A stretch of DNA of 64,000 nucleotides from Euptelea pleiosperma. Taxonomy: Eukaryota; Streptophyta; Magnoliopsida; Ranunculales; Eupteleaceae. The notes under the pieces were generated by a model. The model was given only the letters and a program-made list of their open reading frames with translations, did no database searches and was not told the origin of the DNA. Of the stretch, positions 33,770-44,876 are shown in pieces. How positions within the stretch are numbered: position 1 is the first letter of the stretch; each line of letters starts with the position of its first letter. The stretch is taken from assembly GCA_035048495.1 (NCBI GenBank), contig CM068545.1, positions 24,958,741 to 25,022,740 of the forward strand, written 5' to 3'. The position numbers and the translations under genes were made by a program.

Positions 33770-34071
33770 AATCTTAAGGAAGACTTCCTAATACTCTTTT
33801 AATTCCCATTTTAAAATATGAATAGTTTTTCTCCTTCTCAGTATTCTTCACCCTTGGAAAATTGAAATCAAACATTCGACAGACCCTTTGTGAAAATAGC
33901 AGCCAATTAGTCTAAGCGGCTTGAGAAACCATAAAACCGGTCCAAGCTCATGATAAAGAGCAACTTAGGTCATTTTGACAAAACACTTTCTTCAAGAAAG
34001 TAGTAGTTGATCTTTTATATGTTTTGTTTGGACATGAAAAACTAGATTTGATGCCATATAAATGCAATTAA

Positions 34072-36295
34072 GGCTCTGCTTGGTACGCTGTAAAGGAATG
34101 CATTTTGCAAATGAATGCAAATGCATTAAGTTACCATGCATTAGTTTACAATGCATTTGCTTACGGTTGCTTGGTAGGAATTGAGATAAACTCCGTAAAC
34201 TAATGTATTGTGCTTGGTTAGCCTATGCATTGCAAATAAATGCAATATTTTTGGAAAAAAATTTGATTTTTCATCATTTTTTTACAGATAGAGAGAGAAA
34301 AAGGAGAGAAACTAATATATTGTGCATTTAAAAAAATGATTTATGATCATTCCTTCATATATTAATTATCTCGCATTTTTTCGTTAATTTTAACACGCTT
34401 AATAGTGGAGAACACACAGCCACTGTTAGTACAAGCTTAAAAAATAGAGGAACTCAATCATCCAAGCAATTGTTAGAACTTAGACAGCAAATGTAATTAA
34501 TAATTGTACGTGAGTCAGTTTTAGGAGCTACCTGCACTGGTTAACATTAGTGAACAAGCTTACTTCAATGGCTATTTCTTCAAGTTCTGCAAAATTAAGC
34601 AATTTCAGGACTCACAAATTGCTCAAAGTTTAGTGACAACAATTAAAACCACTTGGTCTGGAATTCCTCCATCATTCTCACTTAAGGACTTCTACCACCT
34701 TTCTTTTCATCCTGCGACAGGTCTTCTACCCCTAATGTCTTCTTCTATCTAATATAATTGAGTTAGCATGAACTGCAGAGATGATGCTTTGCTGAACTCC
34801 TATGGTGATTTGCTGCTCTGACCATGACATCACAATAAGCTTAAAAGTGGATTCCTTTATCATTATCCATACATTTCCAATTTTCTGTCTATTGGGAGGC
34901 CTGATCATGGGTTAAGCTAATAAGCAAAGAATGTCTGGCTGGTGTATGTCTGTTAACTTTCTCACCTGTTGTTTAGTCTTTTTGTTGCCAATGTATCATT
35001 CCAAAAAATTGTTTTCAAATATAAAACAATGGTCTTTGCTATAAAAAATTTTTTCAGATTATTGCACAGAAACCTTGCAGCACAGTTGTACCAATTATGT
35101 GAACTAAATACCAGCTCCATTGCTGATATTCTACCAAGCAAACTGGGCTTACCGTCAAGCTCTGACATGCACCAGCAGAATCTGCACAATCAAAAACAGG
35201 GATGCCCACAACACCCCCGTGTCCCATCCAAAGCCCCTGATAAAAAAAGGATAATTTCCTTCCAACCCACAGCCAAACTAGGAGATAATTGCAGTTCAGT
35301 CCACCCAACCACCAAATCAAGGCTGTCCATCCAATGACTTAATTTGAAAAACCCATGCCTTAACTGTTCTTTTGTTTCATTAGGAAATATCCTATGATTA
35401 ACATATCCTAATACCACAAGATAGTTAAAATATAGCAACCTACAATGTCAAATGACTAATGGATTCCATCATCTAGATCCCACAATATGTAGAGATTAAA
35501 CAAAGATGACACAAGCTACACTCTATCAATACTGTGATCCATGTTTTGGAAAAATGCAAAAAAAATTCCTCTGTACTTATTAGGAAACACGAACACCTAC
35601 ATTCATTAATTAAAGCAAAAAAAAAAAAAATCAGATACTTCATCTAATTGATCCTAACTTCAGAAAAGAAAAATCCCACCAATCAAAAACTTCAGAAAAC
35701 ACAAAGAAAATAAGCAATTCAGTCTAGAACCGAAGAAAACCTGCGTAATCGAGCTTAGAGTCTCGATCTGTGTTGCGAGAACTTCATCTAATCGATCTAA
35801 ACTTCTTGAGAACTGAAGAGAAGTAGAGATTATCGAAAGAATCCAATGAAGCTTGGATTCGCCATTTTTTTTTTCTGGTTTTCGGGCCCTTGATATGATA
35901 TTCGAAGGCGAAGACACAAGGTTGGGAGAGAGAGGCAAGTTAGAGAGTTGTACAATTAGGGTTTTGTTATAAAGACGGTTCTTCTTCCCGATTTGATTTC
36001 AATGAAAGAGATTGGATCTAATTCTTCGAGTTCAACGATTTCTCTGAAGTGAAAGAGAGGGGGAGAGGAAAGATCGAATCGAGATAGAGAGAAGAGAGAG
36101 ACTGCATTGTAATTCCGTGGATTTTATCCGGTGTTACAATGCAGCAAATTATAAGGTGAGATGGAATGCGGATGCAATGCTTGGAATTTCAATGCAGTGG
36201 GCCCACATTTGCAAAGGGTAACCAAGTACCGAAAATTGTGGAACCCACCGTAAACCAATGCAATTGCATTTGTTTATGGCATACCAAGCAGAGCC
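34072..36295. mobile_element. PIF/Harbinger-like element, non-autonomous, 2.2 kb
   Basis: Ends GGCTCTGCTTGGTACGC and GCATACCAAGCAGAGCC are inverted. They are bordered by TAA on each side (34069-34071, 36296-36298), the three-base TWA duplication of PIF/Harbinger elements. No transposase or Myb-like ORF is visible. A minus-strand open frame at 35660-35938 includes SLQFSRSLDRLDEVLATQIETLSSITQ in pieces, followed by a donor-like CAGGTTTTC, and could be a captured first exon. It starts about 300 bp downstream of the PSAK stop. Confidence 0.65.
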
Positions 36296-36304
36296 TAATA
36301 TTAT

Positions 36305-36585
36305 CTAGGGGTGTCAATGGAAGTTGAAAATTCGAATCCATGTTGGAATAATTTTTTATATTCGAATACTATTCAGATACAGATTCAGTATTCGAATACA
36401 GATTCGGATACTGATTTATCCAATCAAATACAGATTCAATATTCGAATACAGATTCAGATTCAGATTCAAATATTGATTCAAAATATCTGCCAAATTTTC
36501 AATCGAATTCAAATATCAAACATTTTCTTCGGCTTCGGATTCGGATATGCTTATATTCAATTCAAATTATATCCATTGACAGTCT
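36305..36585. mobile_element. MITE family K, copy 3, 9 bp duplication
   Basis: Flanked by TAATATTAT at 36296-36304 and 36586-36594. Ends CTAGGGGTGTCAATGG and CCATTGACAGTCT. Interior is a string of ATTCGAATACAGATTCAG-like words. Inserted immediately at the edge of the PIF-like element, re-using its TAA flank. Forward ORFs here only translate the repeats. Confidence 0.7.
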
Positions 36586-36772
36586 TAATATTATTACAAT
36601 AGAGATTTGGCAATGGACCTTAAATTGGTAAAGTACATAGGTGTTGAAACCAAAAACAAAGTGATGGTCAATCTCAATATGCTTTGTTTGGGCTTAAAAT
36701 TTTGGACTTCACACCTTGTAGATGACACCTATATTATCACAATAAAGAACTCGATAGCACATTGTTTAGACC

Positions 36773-37351
36773 CACGGTTTAAAATTTCGTAATGTTTCAT
36801 AATGTTTCGTATGTTTCGTTTGGAGAGCTGAAACAAAACATTCAATATTTCAAATGTTTCATTTCATATACAAGAGATTAAGACATGCCTGACTTATCTG
36901 TTAAATCTGTCATGTCAAAGTAAACTCCATATATATGCAAGAGTAGTAACTAGGTTGAATTGGTGCCTATTGGCATTGGTTTCCTTCTTGGTTAATCCAC
37001 ACACAAATCAAGCATTTTGATCTAAGATATGTGTATCTGAAATTGTCTAATCCATTAACAAAAATTATGAATGGAGCAATGTTTCGGTTTGTTTCGCCGA
37101 GACAAACCAAGACATCACGATACAATCCGATCCAATCCAAAAAAATTAAAAGTATTATTTCATGATTTTGGGAATGTTTTAGAATATTTCGTAATGTTTT
37201 GAGAATATTTTGGAATATTTCGTAATGTTTCGAAATGTTTCAGAAATTTTGTTGTTTCGCCATTTTTTGTGAATGTTTCGTTTCGTTTTGGAGTTTATGT
37301 CGATTTTTCACTTGATCGAGACATTTCTCCGAAATAAAATTTTAAACATTG
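36773..37351. mobile_element. hAT-like foldback with ATGTTTCG words (family O)
   Basis: Ends CACGGTTTAAAATTTCG and CGAAATAAAATTTTAAACATTG are inverted and resemble the CAAGGTTTAAA end of family G. Flanks TTTAGACC and CCTAGACC match at six of eight. The interior is reiterated AATGTTTCG / GTTTCGTAATG instead of AACGG. Non-coding. Confidence 0.55.
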
Positions 37352-37726
37352 CCTAGACCTCATCTAGATATGTCATGACCAAGTATGCCCATTATGTAAA
37401 TGTGTGTCAAGCAACGCTAAATAAGATTTAGTATGGTTATGCATATATTGGCAAACTTGGTTAATGGCATAGGGTAGACACCCTTTTTTGGCACAGTTTT
37501 CTAACTAGATCGTAAATGAACAATCTCATCTAATTTGATTTTCTTAATTGGGTACGCTTTTACCTCCCAATCCTAAGCCTCAAACCAACCATAAATCTTG
37601 CTTTACTTACATGTAGTAAATCCATTGAAATTAATCCCAAAAACTGACCCATTAATGTAAATATATGATGATAAAAATAAAATTAATCATTTCATCTCAA
37701 ACATAAAATAAAATTTTAAAAGAGGA

Positions 37727-38050
37727 AAGATGTAACAAAGTAGACCTAATGACATTCTCATGTCTAGTGATTTTTGTTACTCACTGGTGCCCTATAGACA
37801 CACTGACCACATGGATGTTTAGCCCACCCCTTGGTGGATAGACACGCCCAAACTCACCCTCATTGGTAATCTCTAGCCATTAGATTTTTAACACTTTTTA
37901 AAGCGTGATTCTAGATGTCGGATTCAACTAGTTTTTGGTACTAAATCCAACGGCTAGAAATCATCAAACAAATTGATTCTTAGTATGAATATCTACCAAG
38001 GGGTAGGAAAGGGGTAAGCTAAACATCCATGCAGTCAATAGGTTCGAAGG
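37727..38050. mobile_element. Foldback MITE family C, copy 3
   Basis: Left arm AAAGTAGACCTAATG and TTTTTGTTACTCACTGG, then GATGTTTAGCCCACCCC. The right half carries GGTAAGCTAAACATCCATG and GCAGTCAATAGG. The outer right arm is eroded. Confidence 0.5.
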
Positions 38051-38263
38051 GTATAGGTGAGCAATTTGCTTATTAAAATATTTGATTCGTCCGATGAGCA
38101 AATCGAATTCCAGTAATTAAATTCGATATTCGATATTCCGCATATTCAAATATCCAATATTCGAGTCCAACCCTAACCACATTGGTTCAATAAAAGATGT
38201 GTGAAACTCTCAATAGAACAAAAAAAAAAAAAACCAAATTGATTGGCGAAGATGAAACCTGTC
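38051..38263. other. AT-rich stretch with ATTCGATATTCG words
   Basis: Family K-like words (AAATTCGATATTCGATATTC) without recognisable ends. No gene. Confidence 0.35.
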
Positions 38264-39110
38264 ACACCCCGAATTCGAGCACCCGAACTCAACCCGAATG
38301 TCCATGGATCAGCCCGTTTGACCGAAATCCATGATGTGAACTTTATAATTTAGTTAGATTACCATAATTTTTCATAAATAAAAATAAGCAACTTTTGTAA
38401 TTGCGTTTTTGTTAATTCAACCGTTTGATATATATTTAGAATTTAATTTTTACGATTTAGCGATATGGTACCCAAAATAAATTAAATTTATTTTCCACCA
38501 AAATTATTGGTTAGGATCTCTATAATTATTTTATTTTAAATAAAATTTGTAAAGACAGTTAAATTAAATCATTCATTTGATAGATATATAAAATTTATTT
38601 TTTGCGATTAACGATAAATGGTTAACTTTTTGTCAATTTTCAAAGTCGGTTGAAAATTATTTTCTTTTAGAGTTTTATTTTATACTTCAAAAGAATTACC
38701 TTTTGTGAAGGAATCTTGATCAAAACTAATATTTATTATTTTTAAATTTTAAATATATTATAAAAATCTACTTAAAATTTTATATTGTAAAAATAATTCA
38801 ATTGTTCAAAGTACCAAAACCACAAATGTGTTATTGACTAATCCAAAAACTCTGAGATTCGAGATCTAATTAATCTAAAATTAAATAATGCATATCTAAA
38901 GTCTATTACATCAATTAAAACAATAAAATTTAAAATCTCTTAATAATCCTCTTTTGTTAGTCAGTCCCCTTCTTCCGTTTTCTTCTCACTTGGATCAACA
39001 AAATCTGAAATTATGTATGTAGGAGGGAACCAAATGCTCACTCAGATTTTTCACCCCAAAATATGATTCAACCAATATAAGATATATCGACATATTCGCA
39101 TGGATTATAT
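38264..39110 (+). mobile_element. Possible LTR fragment
   Basis: Starts TGTCACACCCCGAATTCGAG, the type of LTR start common in plant Ty3/gypsy chromoviruses, and continues as AT-rich sequence to where the copia coding remnant begins. No second LTR, no target duplication and no internal region found, so boundaries and identity are weak. Confidence 0.3.
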
Positions 39111-39564
39111 CGTCAAACAATCTGGTCTCATGCAGACCATAGCATACCTGAAACTACAAATAGTTATAACATATGGTATCTTAGCCATGTAATCACGTTC
39201 TTCCTAAGTCGATGCGCCATGTTCCTTTAAAAGTTTAAAGTGCCTTGCCAATTGAGTGCTAACTGGCTTAGCACCTTCCATGTTGAACCTCTTGAGTACT
39301 TTATCAACGTACTCAGGCTGAGACAACTTTAACTTCTACTTGTCCTATCTCTGTTGATTCGCATACCAGTGAGTTTTTTGCAACACCTATATCCTTCATA
39401 GTAAATTCTTTTGACAATTATTCATTGGGATTCAAAATCTTGTGCATGTTTGATCTTGTAACAAGCATATTATCTACATATAGAAGAAGTATGAGATAAG
39501 AATTTTTTAGCTTCTTGAAATAATAAGTGGTCAGCATGGCATCTTTTAAAATCATTATTAGATA

Positions 39565-40065
39565 CTAGGGGGACGCCACATGCGATGCACGTGCACTTAA
39601 CACCCTCGTAGAGATCACTCACCGTATCGATATTTGGCCCATCCCTAAATGGACCTATATGCAAAAAATCAGCCTATTAATGATTTTTAAGGATTTGATT
39701 GGAGTCATTTTCATGGGTTGATTTTTAATCGTAGATTTTGAGCATTATATGGGTATTCAAATCCAAAGGTTTGAAATCACTAAATAGGCTTATATAGGTC
39801 CACCTAGGGATGGGACAAACATCCATGTGGTAAGTAGTCCCTAAGAGTGTGCCACGTGGCTTATATTATTGTCCATCATCAATGATGAAGGGATGTAGGC
39901 ATGCTGAACATGCATCTTGAACTGTGCATGGGCGTACTCCAACCGAGATTTTGTCTTTAGAATAGAGGCATTTGATGAGGGAAGGTTTTGCCTTTGAAAG
40001 TAAATAAACTTTTAATTATGTCACATGGGTGGCAACCCCGATTGTTGCTTTTATAATAGTATAGA
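39565..40065 (-). mobile_element. Non-autonomous Helitron inserted between A and T
   Basis: On the minus strand it begins TCTATACTATTATAAAAGC (a TC start of the TCTnTACTA type) and ends CACGTGCATCGCATGTG, eight bases, then CTAG. The 7 bp stem CACGTGC/GCATGTG has a three-base loop near the 3' end. The host bases are A and T with no duplication, as for Helitrons. Removing it restores the copia frame KFDNF-ISNNDFKRC. It contains a family A foldback module (about 39600-39870). 501 bp, no Rep/helicase. Confidence 0.75.
39600..39870. mobile_element. Family A foldback module inside the Helitron
   Basis: Arms TCACTCACCGTATCGATATTTGGCCC-like on the left (in pieces) and GGGACAAACATCCATG...AAGAGTGTGCCACGTGGC on the right. 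The outer GAGTAAAAC ends are missing. The other Helitron (29489-30622) carries the same module at the same relative place. Confidence 0.55.
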
Positions 40066-42859
40066 TAAAATTGTCAAACTTCTTATACCACTGTTTGGAG
40101 GCATGTTTCAAACCCTGAGTTTATATATATACCATCTTCTCCTTACATAAAACAACATATCCATGTGGCTTATGTATATAAATATTTTCTTCCAAATCAC
40201 CGTGAAGAAAAATAGTTTTTACATCTAGCTATTGTAAATGCAAATTCTCAATAGCTACAATACTCAAAATTGATCTAATGGTAGATATGTTTACAATATG
40301 AGAAAATTTTCAGTGTAATTGATACCTCCTTTCTTTTAAAAATCTTTCACAACCAACCTGGCCTTGTAGTGCCTGGTACCATCATGTTCTTCCTTGAACC
40401 TGTAAATCTACTTGTTATGCAAAGCAGCATTTCCAATGAGTAATTGGACCAAATCCTATGTTTTGTTTGATGATAAAGAATCTATCTCATCATCCATGAC
40501 TTGTTCCCACTTATCGCTAGTTTCAACCTGCAAAGCTTCATCATAACACTACGGTTGACTATTGTCAGTCAACAACAAATAATATAGAGAATGTGAATAA
40601 CGAGCTACGAGTCTAATAATCGTAGATGGTCTCCTCTCAAGAGGATGAGTTTCCAGTTCTACCTATAGATTTTCTTCTTAAGGTTTCAAAAATCTTTACT
40701 AGATATTTTTCAAGTTCTACAAAATTGTTGTTTTCTTTCTCATTTTATTCTTCCAATTTGTACTTATACATGGCATTCCAATTGAATATCACATCTTTAC
40801 TTCTGCTGATTTTTTGATTTTCAGCATCCTAAAATCGATAACTAAATTCATTTATGTCATATCCAATAAATGTACACTTTCTAGACTTAGAATCAATTTT
40901 AGTCCTATTTGCATAATCAATATGGACATAAGATGTACAACCAAATATTTTTAAGTGCAACAGGTTTACTTCATTTTTAGTCCGAGCTTTCTAGCAATCC
41001 ACCGTCCAAAACAACTAATGGTCCCCAATTTATCAAATAGACTATAGTATTCACGACATCAGCCCAAAATTGTTTTGGCAAACTAGAATAGATCCTCATG
41101 CTCCTAGCACGCTCTAGGATCATCTTGTTCATATGTTCAACCACACCATTTTGCTGAAGTGTTTTAGGAATTGTCTTCTATTTTTTAATTTCATTAACCA
41201 CGAAATATTCTTCAAACTAATCACTACAATACTCTCCCCCATTATCCGATTTGAAACACTTCAACTTTTGACCCATTTCATTCCAAACAAAGATTTTCAT
41301 TTCTTGAATGCATCAAATACTTCTTATTTATGCTTCAAAAAATAAGCCCAAAGATTTTTAGTAACATTATCAATAAATGTAACAAAATAAAGAAAGCCAC
41401 TAAGAGAATGTACTTAGGCTGGTCTCCACACGTCAGTGCAGACCAATCCTAGTTGTTCCAACTTTAGAGTTCTTTCAACTTTTGAGAAACTGACCTTCCT
41501 CTGTTTTTTATAGATGCGATCTTCGCAAAGATCAAGATCTATAGATTGTAGCTCGGGTAAGTTTCTTTTCGAATGTAAAACCTTCATCATCTTTTCGCTC
41601 ATATGTTCGAGCCCACGATGCTATCTACTTGTGTCCACCCCTGATGATGCAACTGCAATGGCACTGTTAAAACCAGAAGTCACATAAAGAGTGCCTTCTT
41701 AATTATTGCGAGCTATCACCATAGCCCCTTTTGTAACTTTCAACGAATCACTTGTGAAAATTATTATGTATCCTGAATCTACAAGTTGGCCAATCGAAAT
41801 CAGGTTCATTTTCAGACTAGGCACATGCCTAACATCTTTCAATTTCAGCATTGTTCCATTCGACAGATTTATCTGTACAGCACCCTTTCCAACGATGCTA
41901 TAAGATTCATCATCGCCTAAATAGTCTTTTCCAAAGACATCATGCACGTAATTATAAAGAGTATCCATTGAAATTCCACCGGTCCGTTCTCTTTAACTCA
42001 ATATACCTAGAATGGGGGGGAGGGGTTGATTAGATATTTAAAATTAAATATACCTATACAGTTTTACTAGTCTATAGTATGGGGATAAAATCTCATGCCT
42101 TGGTTGTTTGAAAAGGATTATCACAACCGACTCAAATCAAATATACCTATGTGGTATATTGTCTTTTTGTCGTTTGATCTAATCAGGATAGAATGCGGAA
42201 TACAAATAAACAATCACACAAGACAAGATATTTTTACATGGAAACCTTAGCCACGGAAAAACCACGAGACCATATCCAGACGGAAAGTATCACTAACTAA
42301 AAAGTTAAACGAAACAAAAGGTTACCTACGCAGCACCATTGCAAATGCAGCATACAACCTTAGCCAAGGCCCACTGCCTATGCGTCCACGTCCTCTGAAT
42401 CAACGCCACGAATCCACGCGCCCCCTTCCAGCCAAGAAACCTTATCAGCTTGTTCAATTTGGTACACCCCAAACCTACCTTCGACCGACTCCTCCGATCT
42501 TAATTCTCAACACTCCCGCCTTTGTAGAAGGTGAAGGATTCAGTACACCCTGAACCCCAAGTTGCTCAAAAGGTGTTTGAGTCACACTGGTACTCTCAGG
42601 CTTACTATGTTGAATATAGAAGTGGAAAACCTAGGCTGAGTAAAGATCAAGCTCTTGGCTTTGATCGAGAAGAGAATAAGCTCACAAGATGTGAATGAAA
42701 ATAAGCTTCTTGCTCTTTAAATTAGACACTCTAATAAATATAACTTTTACTTCTCTCTTTTGAAGATTGAGTCACTATGTGTCTCTGTGTGTGTTTAGAG
42801 AAGGCATAGAAGAGTTCTAGTTATAGAATTTCAAGACCCTGAGTCATGTAGAACGTGGG

Positions 42860-44554
42860 TGTTACAACTTTGATTGTGCACACTCTTAAAAAGAGAATAT
42901 AATAATGTATCTCTTAAATATGATATGATGTGGATGCAACAATGTTCTCCCTAGACAACAAAGTGTATGTATAACAAAGTGAAAGTAAGTGTAACTAGGG
43001 ATGTCAAGTTGTAGTTAGTTTTAAAATCATGGGTTTCCCATGGTCGAACCACAAGGATTGTGAGTAAATGACTAATGCAAGTGTTACTACAAGAGGGAAG
43101 AGAAAGAATGGAAAGAAGAGTAGTGTGTGATGTGTAGTGAATAGATGATATGAAATGAAAGAAAGAGTGTGCAAATGGTTGAATGTACCACCAATGGTGG
43201 GCAAATTTTTGAGGAAAAAAACTACAAGAAAAGAAGAGTGATAGGGCATTAAGATTTGGCCTAGACCCTTCCCCTTTGCTCCTTAATGAGTGTAGTCCAA
43301 GAAGGGAAGAAACAACTAAAGAGTTGCTCTCCCACCAAAGATAAAGAAATGAATCACAAAGATGAAGTAAAAAAAAGTGATATTCCCACTAAGGCATTTT
43401 TATATAATAAAATCAAAACTAGAACATTCTAGTGTGTGAGTGCAAATATGTGAGCTCCTAAATATCTATAATGCAAGACATAATAGATCAAAAGAAATCA
43501 CAAAAAGACTCACAAGAACAAGTAAAAGAAATACATCAAATCTTCATTAATGTTTTGATGTCCAACTATAAAGTATACATGACATACAACATGAAGGGGT
43601 ACAAAACAACTTCATTAAAGTATCGGAAAAATCTCTACAATGAAGATCTCATAAACATGAATCTGCACTCAATAAGTCACAAAAGGGAGAGGAAAAATGT
43701 CTCCTCTCTAGCCCTAGCTAAGGGTCTAGTCAACCATGGTGTGGATGGCCATGAAAACTAAGTAAAAAAAGAAAATAAGAAAGAGGAGAGAAGGGACTTG
43801 CTTGAAATTCTTGGACTCTCTAAAATATATTCACTAGAGAAAGGAAAAAGGCCCTCTCATAAGCTCAAAGTGAGCTTATATAGAAGATGGAAGGTGGTGA
43901 GGTGGAATGTGATGTGGAGGAGTGATAGGTGGAGATGAGGTGAAAAGTGGTCAAAGGAGAGCTCATTCTTGTTACCAAAATGGTGTAAGTGATTCAAATG
44001 TAATCAAAAGAGTGCCCAAGGTCAAGCTCAAAATGGGGGGGTACTCATGGGAGAAGGAGATGTGTAAGAAGTGTAAGAGGGTAGGTGTAAAACAAGCTAG
44101 AAAGAAGCATGTTATGGGCTTGAGAGAAGACAAGGCATATTCTTTACCACATTGAGCATTCTCCTTCTTGACTCGTCCCTTTCACCTATGTGAAGGCTCC
44201 ATGTGGCTTTGATGGCTTGAGAATCCTCTAGAAGGCTCCAATGGCTTAGAATGGCTCCATAAAGGTGTGATGGCTTCAATGGCTCTCATGGCTTGAATAA
44301 GTGACTTCATGGCTTGCATGGCTTGAAAATTTATGATAAGCCTCTTAAGAGACTCTAATGGCTTGCACAAAAGTCTCTCATGCGACGAATGCCCTATATG
44401 TATCAAATATGCACTTAATGAGGGTCTAAATTGGATAAGTTGTGCATGAGACACCTATGATGCATTTTACATTAAAATGTAAAGTTATAAGCTCATGAAA
44501 CTCGATAATGCCCTAAAGTTAAAACGGATAATAAGCACAAAATGAGCATTATCA
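42860..44554 (-). repeat. 3' LTR of the Ty3/gypsy element
   Basis: 1695 bp, the complete form. It contains 43740-44361, absent from the other LTR, with ATGGCTT-type direct repeats and a minus-strand TATA-like TATATAAG (43875-43882), which is presumably the promoter. Confidence 0.9.
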
Positions 44555-44569
44555 ACACCCCCCAACTTG
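44555..44569 (-). promoter_or_regulatory. Polypurine tract of the Ty3/gypsy element
   Basis: Minus strand reads CAAGTTGGGGGGTGT directly before the 3' LTR, as expected for the plus-strand primer. A second, similar GTTTAAGTTGGGGGGGGGG tract lies about 130 bp further inside (44688-44706). Confidence 0.7.
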
Positions 44570-44876
44570 AATATTTGTCAGTCCTTTAGCAATCAAAATA
44601 AGATCAATTTTTTTTTAAGGATGAGAAGTGCTTAAAAATGATTGGAATGGCTAAGAAATCTGGACAAAATGTTTTTTAAATACCCACACCCCCCCCCAAC
44701 TTAAACAATTCATTGTCCCCAATGAATAGAAAAACTGGTTTTCAAAACAATGCATGGTGATGATAAACATGAAATGAACATGCATTAACAAAATAAAGAT
44801 TTAGGGAGAGGATATACCATAGATTTCTTCAATATCAGCTCAAGACTACATTCCAAGCTTTCAAAAAAAAGACTAA

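Larger units (their letters stand above)
39111..41963 (-). pseudogene. Copia pol remnant: protease end, integrase, reverse transcriptase
   Basis: Minus strand, order from 41963 downward: KDVRHVPSLKMNLISIGQL (GAG-pre-integrase lead, about 41840-41900), an integrase region with heavy damage (41,600-40,400), reverse transcriptase pieces ending QWYKKFDNF (about 40070), and after the Helitron SNNDFKRCHADHLLF, LLLYVDNMLV and LSQPEYVDKVLKRFN-like sequence (39,280-39,560), then YAMVCMRPD near 39130. The polymerase signature that is normally YVDD reads YVDN here. Multiple stops and frameshifts. Confidence 0.7.

Noticed and set aside
36311..36631. Forward ORFs rich in IQIQ and SDSD
   Set aside because: They translate the ATTCGAATACAG words of a MITE.
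44555..44876. Envelope-like ORF after the gypsy integrase
   Set aside because: Only about 320 bp separate integrase from the LTR and no open frame with membrane features is present.
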